Shown here piece by piece: positions 4,748 through 6,448 of a stretch of DNA of 6,448 nt. Numbering within the stretch: position 1 is the first letter of the stretch; each line of letters starts with the position of its first letter. This DNA comes from a bacterium (lineage in GTDB: Bacteria > Patescibacteriota > Minisyncoccia > Phycocordibacterales > Phycocordibacteraceae). The notes beneath the pieces were generated by a model. It had not been told where the DNA came from. It saw only the letters and a program-made list of their open reading frames with translations, and did not search any database. The stretch is taken from contig JAJXUR010000021.1 of the NCBI GenBank assembly GCA_021782715.1, positions 1 to 6,448 on the forward strand, written 5' to 3'. Made by a program: the position numbers and the translations under genes.

Positions 4748-6040
4748 GTAATAACTTGCGACGAAGTCGGTGCGATACTCGTCGAAGCGGCCATCAAGGA
4801 TAGCCTGGCGCGCGCCTTTGACGAGGTCGAGGATGAAGCCGATGTTATGCATCGAACAGATGATAGAGCCCGTCATCTCCCTGGCTCGCACAAGGTGCGA
4901 CACATACGCCACAGTGAATCCCTTACTAGGGAAGTCTGACTTCCCTAGTGCGAGAGAACTGAGCGGGGTGAAGTCGTCACGGTACTGGCCATTGCGTAAG
5001 TGGATGATGCCATGCGGCGTATAGATAGAACCGTGACGGCCGATGCGAGTAGCCGCAACGCAGTCGAACGTATCCATGCCGTTCGCGATACCCTCCAAGA
5101 TATCACCCGGCTCGCCGATGCCAAGGAAATGCCGCGGAAGCTCCTCCGGCAATTCACTCACTGCGGCCGCGAGCGCACTTCGCATGTCCTCTTTCGAGAA
5201 AGAGCCACCGATGCCGATGCCGTCGAAGCCCATACTCGAGATCTCTTTCGCCGACTCACGGCGCAGGTCTTCATGCCGGCCGCCCTGCACGATACCGAAA
5301 AGAGCCTGTTTCTTATTGGCGTCGATGTTCTGCCGATGTGCCTTGAGACTGCGCTCGGCCCACCGATGTGTGCGCTCCATCGCTTCCCTCTGATACTCAT
5401 AGGGCTCGGTCGGTGACGTGCATTCGTCGAAAGCGAAGAAGATGTCCGCACCGAGATCGTGCTGTATTTCGACCGAACGCTCGGGCGTGAAGCGGTGGAG
5501 CGAACCGTCGAGATGCGAAGTGAACGTGACGCCTTCGTCGTCGATGATAGCGAGCTGGCCATGCTGGCTCGCGACATCGGTATCATAGATTGTCGGCACG
5601 TCCCGGTTGGGGATGTTAAACATCCCCAAATCCTTTTCTTTTTGGGAATGTTTAACATCCCCAACAAATTTGGAGATAGTCTTACCGAAAGCCGCGCCGA
5701 GCGAGAAGACCTGGAAGCCTCCCGAGTCGGTAATCGTCGGCCCGACTCGACTCGACGTCTCCGACGAGGAGGGTCCCTGCCAGTTCATGAACTCGGCGAG
5801 TCCGCCGGCCTTCTTCACAATATCGGCACCCGGTTGGAGATAGAGATGGTAGGTATTCGCAAGGACGACTTCGGCGCCAAGTGCCACCAGCTGATCCGGG
5901 AGAATGCCTTTTACATTCGCCTTCGTGCCGACCGGCGTGAAGGCCGGCGTATGGATGACGCCGTGGGGCGTCGTGATGGTACCTGCGCGCGCCCCGCTGC
6001 GGGGCGCGCGCCTCTCTATCGTGAAAGTGATTGCGCTCAT
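4739..6040 (-). CDS. tgt: Tgt, queuine/preQ1 tRNA-guanine transglycosylase, with in-frame insertions and no CxCxxC zinc site
   Basis: Tgt swaps guanine at the wobble position (G34) of tRNAs with GUN anticodons for a queuosine precursor. From ATG at 6040 the protein has 433 residues; GTG at 6049 would add three. Ordinary bacterial Tgt is about 375. Conserved parts: TPAFTPVGT; NTYHLYLQPG; TDSGGFQVFSLG with catalytic Asp105; DECTSP; FGIVQGG (248-254); GIGGSF; and GMDTFDCV with the presumed nucleophile Asp326. Extra sequence occurs at 89-101, just before the TDSGG motif, and between FSLG and GVTFTSHLDGS (about 116-169), which includes a palindrome-coded stretch (126-145). The structural zinc site is normally C-x-C-x2-C plus a His. 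Here the cysteine segment reads LSSLALGKSDFPSKGF (360-375), with no cysteine, although the His of SMHNI (398) remains. Another palindrome codes residues 364-372 there. The whole protein has only three cysteines, none in the right place. The family call is certain; activity is doubtful or altered. Confidence 0.95.
   Translation of the reverse strand: MSAITFTIERRAPRSGARAGTITTPHGVIHTPAFTPVGTKANVKGILPDQLVALGAEVVLANTYHLYLQPGADIVKKAGGLAEFMNWQGPSSSETSSRVGPTITDSGGFQVFSLGAAFGKTISKFVGDVKHSQKEKDLGMFNIPNRDVPTIYDTDVASQHGQLAIIDDEGVTFTSHLDGSLHRFTPERSVEIQHDLGADIFFAFDECTSPTEPYEYQREAMERTHRWAERSLKAHRQNIDANKKQALFGIVQGGRHEDLRRESAKEISSMGFDGIGIGGSFSKEDMRSALAAAVSELPEELPRHFLGIGEPGDILEGIANGMDTFDCVAATRIGRHGSIYTPHGIIHLRNGQYRDDFTPLSSLALGKSDFPSKGFTVAYVSHLVRAREMTGSIICSMHNIGFILDLVKGARQAILDGRFDEYRTDFVASYYKK
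4925..4949. repeat. Palindrome in tgt at the missing zinc site (11-bp arms)
   Basis: The perfect arms ACTAGGGAAGT (4925-4935) and ACTTCCCTAGT (4939-4949) flank the loop CTG. On the minus strand it is read in frame as ALGKSDFPS (residues 364-372 of Tgt). It occupies the position where the family carries C-x-C-x2-C. There is no adjacent T-run, so it is not a terminator. Confidence 0.88.
5607..5664. repeat. Nested double palindrome inside tgt (58 bp)
   Basis: The left palindrome TTGGGGATGTT-A-AACATCCCCAA (5607-5629) is perfect. The right one, TTGGGAATGTT-T-AACATCCCCAA (5642-5664), has a single mismatch. The two halves are also inverted copies of each other: 5607-5630 and 5641-5664 pair at 23 of 24 positions around the spacer TCCTTTTCTT. 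It can fold as one long hairpin or as two short ones. On the minus strand it is read in frame as VGDVKHSQ...GMFNIPN (residues 126-145 of Tgt), inside a stretch absent from E. coli Tgt. Confidence 0.92.
5734..5767. repeat. Weak palindromic segment at the 11-residue insertion of Tgt
   Basis: Arms TCGTCGG (5734-5740) and CCGACGA (5761-5767) flank a 20-base centre that includes GTCGG-C-CCGAC (5736-5746) and the tandem CGACTCGACTCGACG. It coincides with the extra residues SSSETSSRV in Tgt, flanked on both sides by GP, which looks like a small target duplication. The pairing is much weaker than at the other sites, so a chance origin or codon-repeat expansion is possible. Confidence 0.4.
5985..6011. 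repeat. GC-rich palindrome near the 5' end of tgt (13-bp arms)
   Basis: The perfect arms GCGCGCGCCCCGC (5985-5997) and GCGGGGCGCGCGC (5999-6011) meet around a single T. On the minus strand it is read in frame as RRAPRSGARA (residues 10-19 of Tgt), in the variable segment before TITTPHG. As mRNA it forms a very stable hairpin about 30 bases after the start codon, which could slow early translation. Confidence 0.85.
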
Positions 6041-6065
6041 ATGCTTCACGGTAACAGATGGAGGG

Positions 6066-6116
6066 AAATAAAAGAACCGCGCAGTATTCGTCCGAAGACC
6101 AATACCTGCACGGTTC
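6066..6116 (-). terminator. Intrinsic terminator with UUCG loop, downstream of the hypothetical gene
   Basis: On the minus strand GAACCG (6116-6111) pairs with CGGTTC (6079-6074). The stem continues through GCA/TGC and GTATT/AATAC with one bulge, and is capped by GTC-TTCG-GAC, a stable UUCG tetraloop. TTTTATTT (6073-6066) follows directly. This is a textbook rho-independent terminator 20 bases past the stop of the 6137-6448 gene. It ends 25 bp before the tgt start, so tgt must have its own promoter overlapping or just after the hairpin; TGTTAC (6057-6052) is the only weak -10 candidate. Confidence 0.88.
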
Positions 6117-6136
6117 GAAGTTATAACACTTCCCTA

Positions 6137-6448
6137 TTACTTCACCGGTGTCGGTGCGACTGCCGACTGTTCCAGTGCCGGAGGTACTGAGTTCCCCGAC
6201 TTACCGGCATATACGACAACGACATGCGTACCCTTGAAGTCCTGGTCCGTCCGAGAGACATCTTCCCAGAAATCACGGGTGCACGTTCCCTTCGCTGACG
6301 CCATCGCATAGCTCCCGGATACGAGGCCGTTCACAGCGCCAGGCAAGAGGTATGCGACGCCGCCATACGTGCCGTATTTCGCCGCACTCGCCGCACTGCC
6401 CCACGCAAGCGAAGCAGCAAGACCCGTACCCGTCCCAGCCACACCATA
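6137..6448 (-). CDS. Hypothetical Gly/Ala-rich protein, C-terminal part (5' end outside window)
   Basis: The frame is open from the window edge to TAA at 6137-6139, giving 103 residues. GTG at 6442 is an in-frame start codon, but the frame continues beyond it (Tyr-Gly-Val), so the true start is probably outside the window. The first half is rich in Gly and Ala with mildly hydrophobic runs (AASLAWGSAASAAKYGTYGG and VAYLLPGAVNGLVSGSYAMA), suggesting membrane-associated or glycine-zipper-like packing. The second half is polar (CTRDFWEDVSRTDQDFKGTHVVVVYAGKSG) and ends in a Pro/Ala/Val tail. I do not recognise the family. A strong terminator directly downstream supports a real, separately ended transcription unit. 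Confidence 0.7.
   Translation of the reverse strand, partial: YGVAGTGTGLAASLAWGSAASAAKYGTYGGVAYLLPGAVNGLVSGSYAMASAKGTCTRDFWEDVSRTDQDFKGTHVVVVYAGKSGNSVPPALEQSAVAPTPVK

Noticed and set aside
5607..5664. CRISPR-like repeat pair
   Set aside because: Only two copies, in inverted arrangement, with a 12-base gap between the perfect palindromes, inside a conserved coding gene; no spacers and no cas genes.
5459..6190. 243-codon plus-strand open frame
   Set aside because: Antisense to tgt and spanning the minus-strand terminator at 6066-6116; a shadow frame.

Overview
The window most resembles a bacterium of the Candidate Phyla Radiation, probably Parcubacteria (Patescibacteria). This rests on the style of the secreted protein (repeated C-x-SG-T-W-NGS-x-C-x-APP linkers between Ig-like segments), the Patescibacteria-like character of the Tgt sequence, weak or absent Shine-Dalgarno sites, and compact gene spacing. 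No rRNA or tRNA gene is present, so the taxonomic call is inference.

Layout. All genes but one lie on the minus strand. From the right edge inward: (a) the 3' part of a glycine/alanine-rich hypothetical protein (6137-6448), closed by a strong intrinsic terminator with a UUCG loop; (b) tgt, tRNA-guanine transglycosylase (4739-6040); (c) a small plus-strand gene for a 61-residue two-helix membrane protein (4509-4694), convergent with tgt, with a hairpin terminator between them; (d) uvrB, excinuclease ABC subunit B (2384-4435), divergent from the small gene across a 73-bp regulatory region; (e) a two-gene unit of a 182-residue membrane-anchored protein (1720-2268) and, 7 bp downstream, a large secreted Ig-like, cysteine-rich protein (1-1712). 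The last gene runs off the left edge and is easy to miss because it has no stop codon in the window.

How the genes work together. uvrB (nucleotide excision repair) and tgt (tRNA wobble modification) are independent housekeeping genes. The 182-residue protein and the Ig-like protein look co-transcribed and probably act together at the cell surface.

Most unusual. The tgt reading frame contains several palindromic DNA segments, all in frame: 4925-4949, 5607-5664 (two nested palindromes), 5985-6011, and a weaker one at 5734-5767. Two sit where the protein is longer than ordinary Tgt. One sits exactly where the conserved zinc-binding C-x-C-x2-C should be, and all three of those cysteines are missing. 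A similar in-frame palindrome lies in the secreted-protein gene (1344-1368). This recalls the protein-embedded palindromic elements of Rickettsia (RPEs), but the sequence words differ and I know of no such described family in this group.
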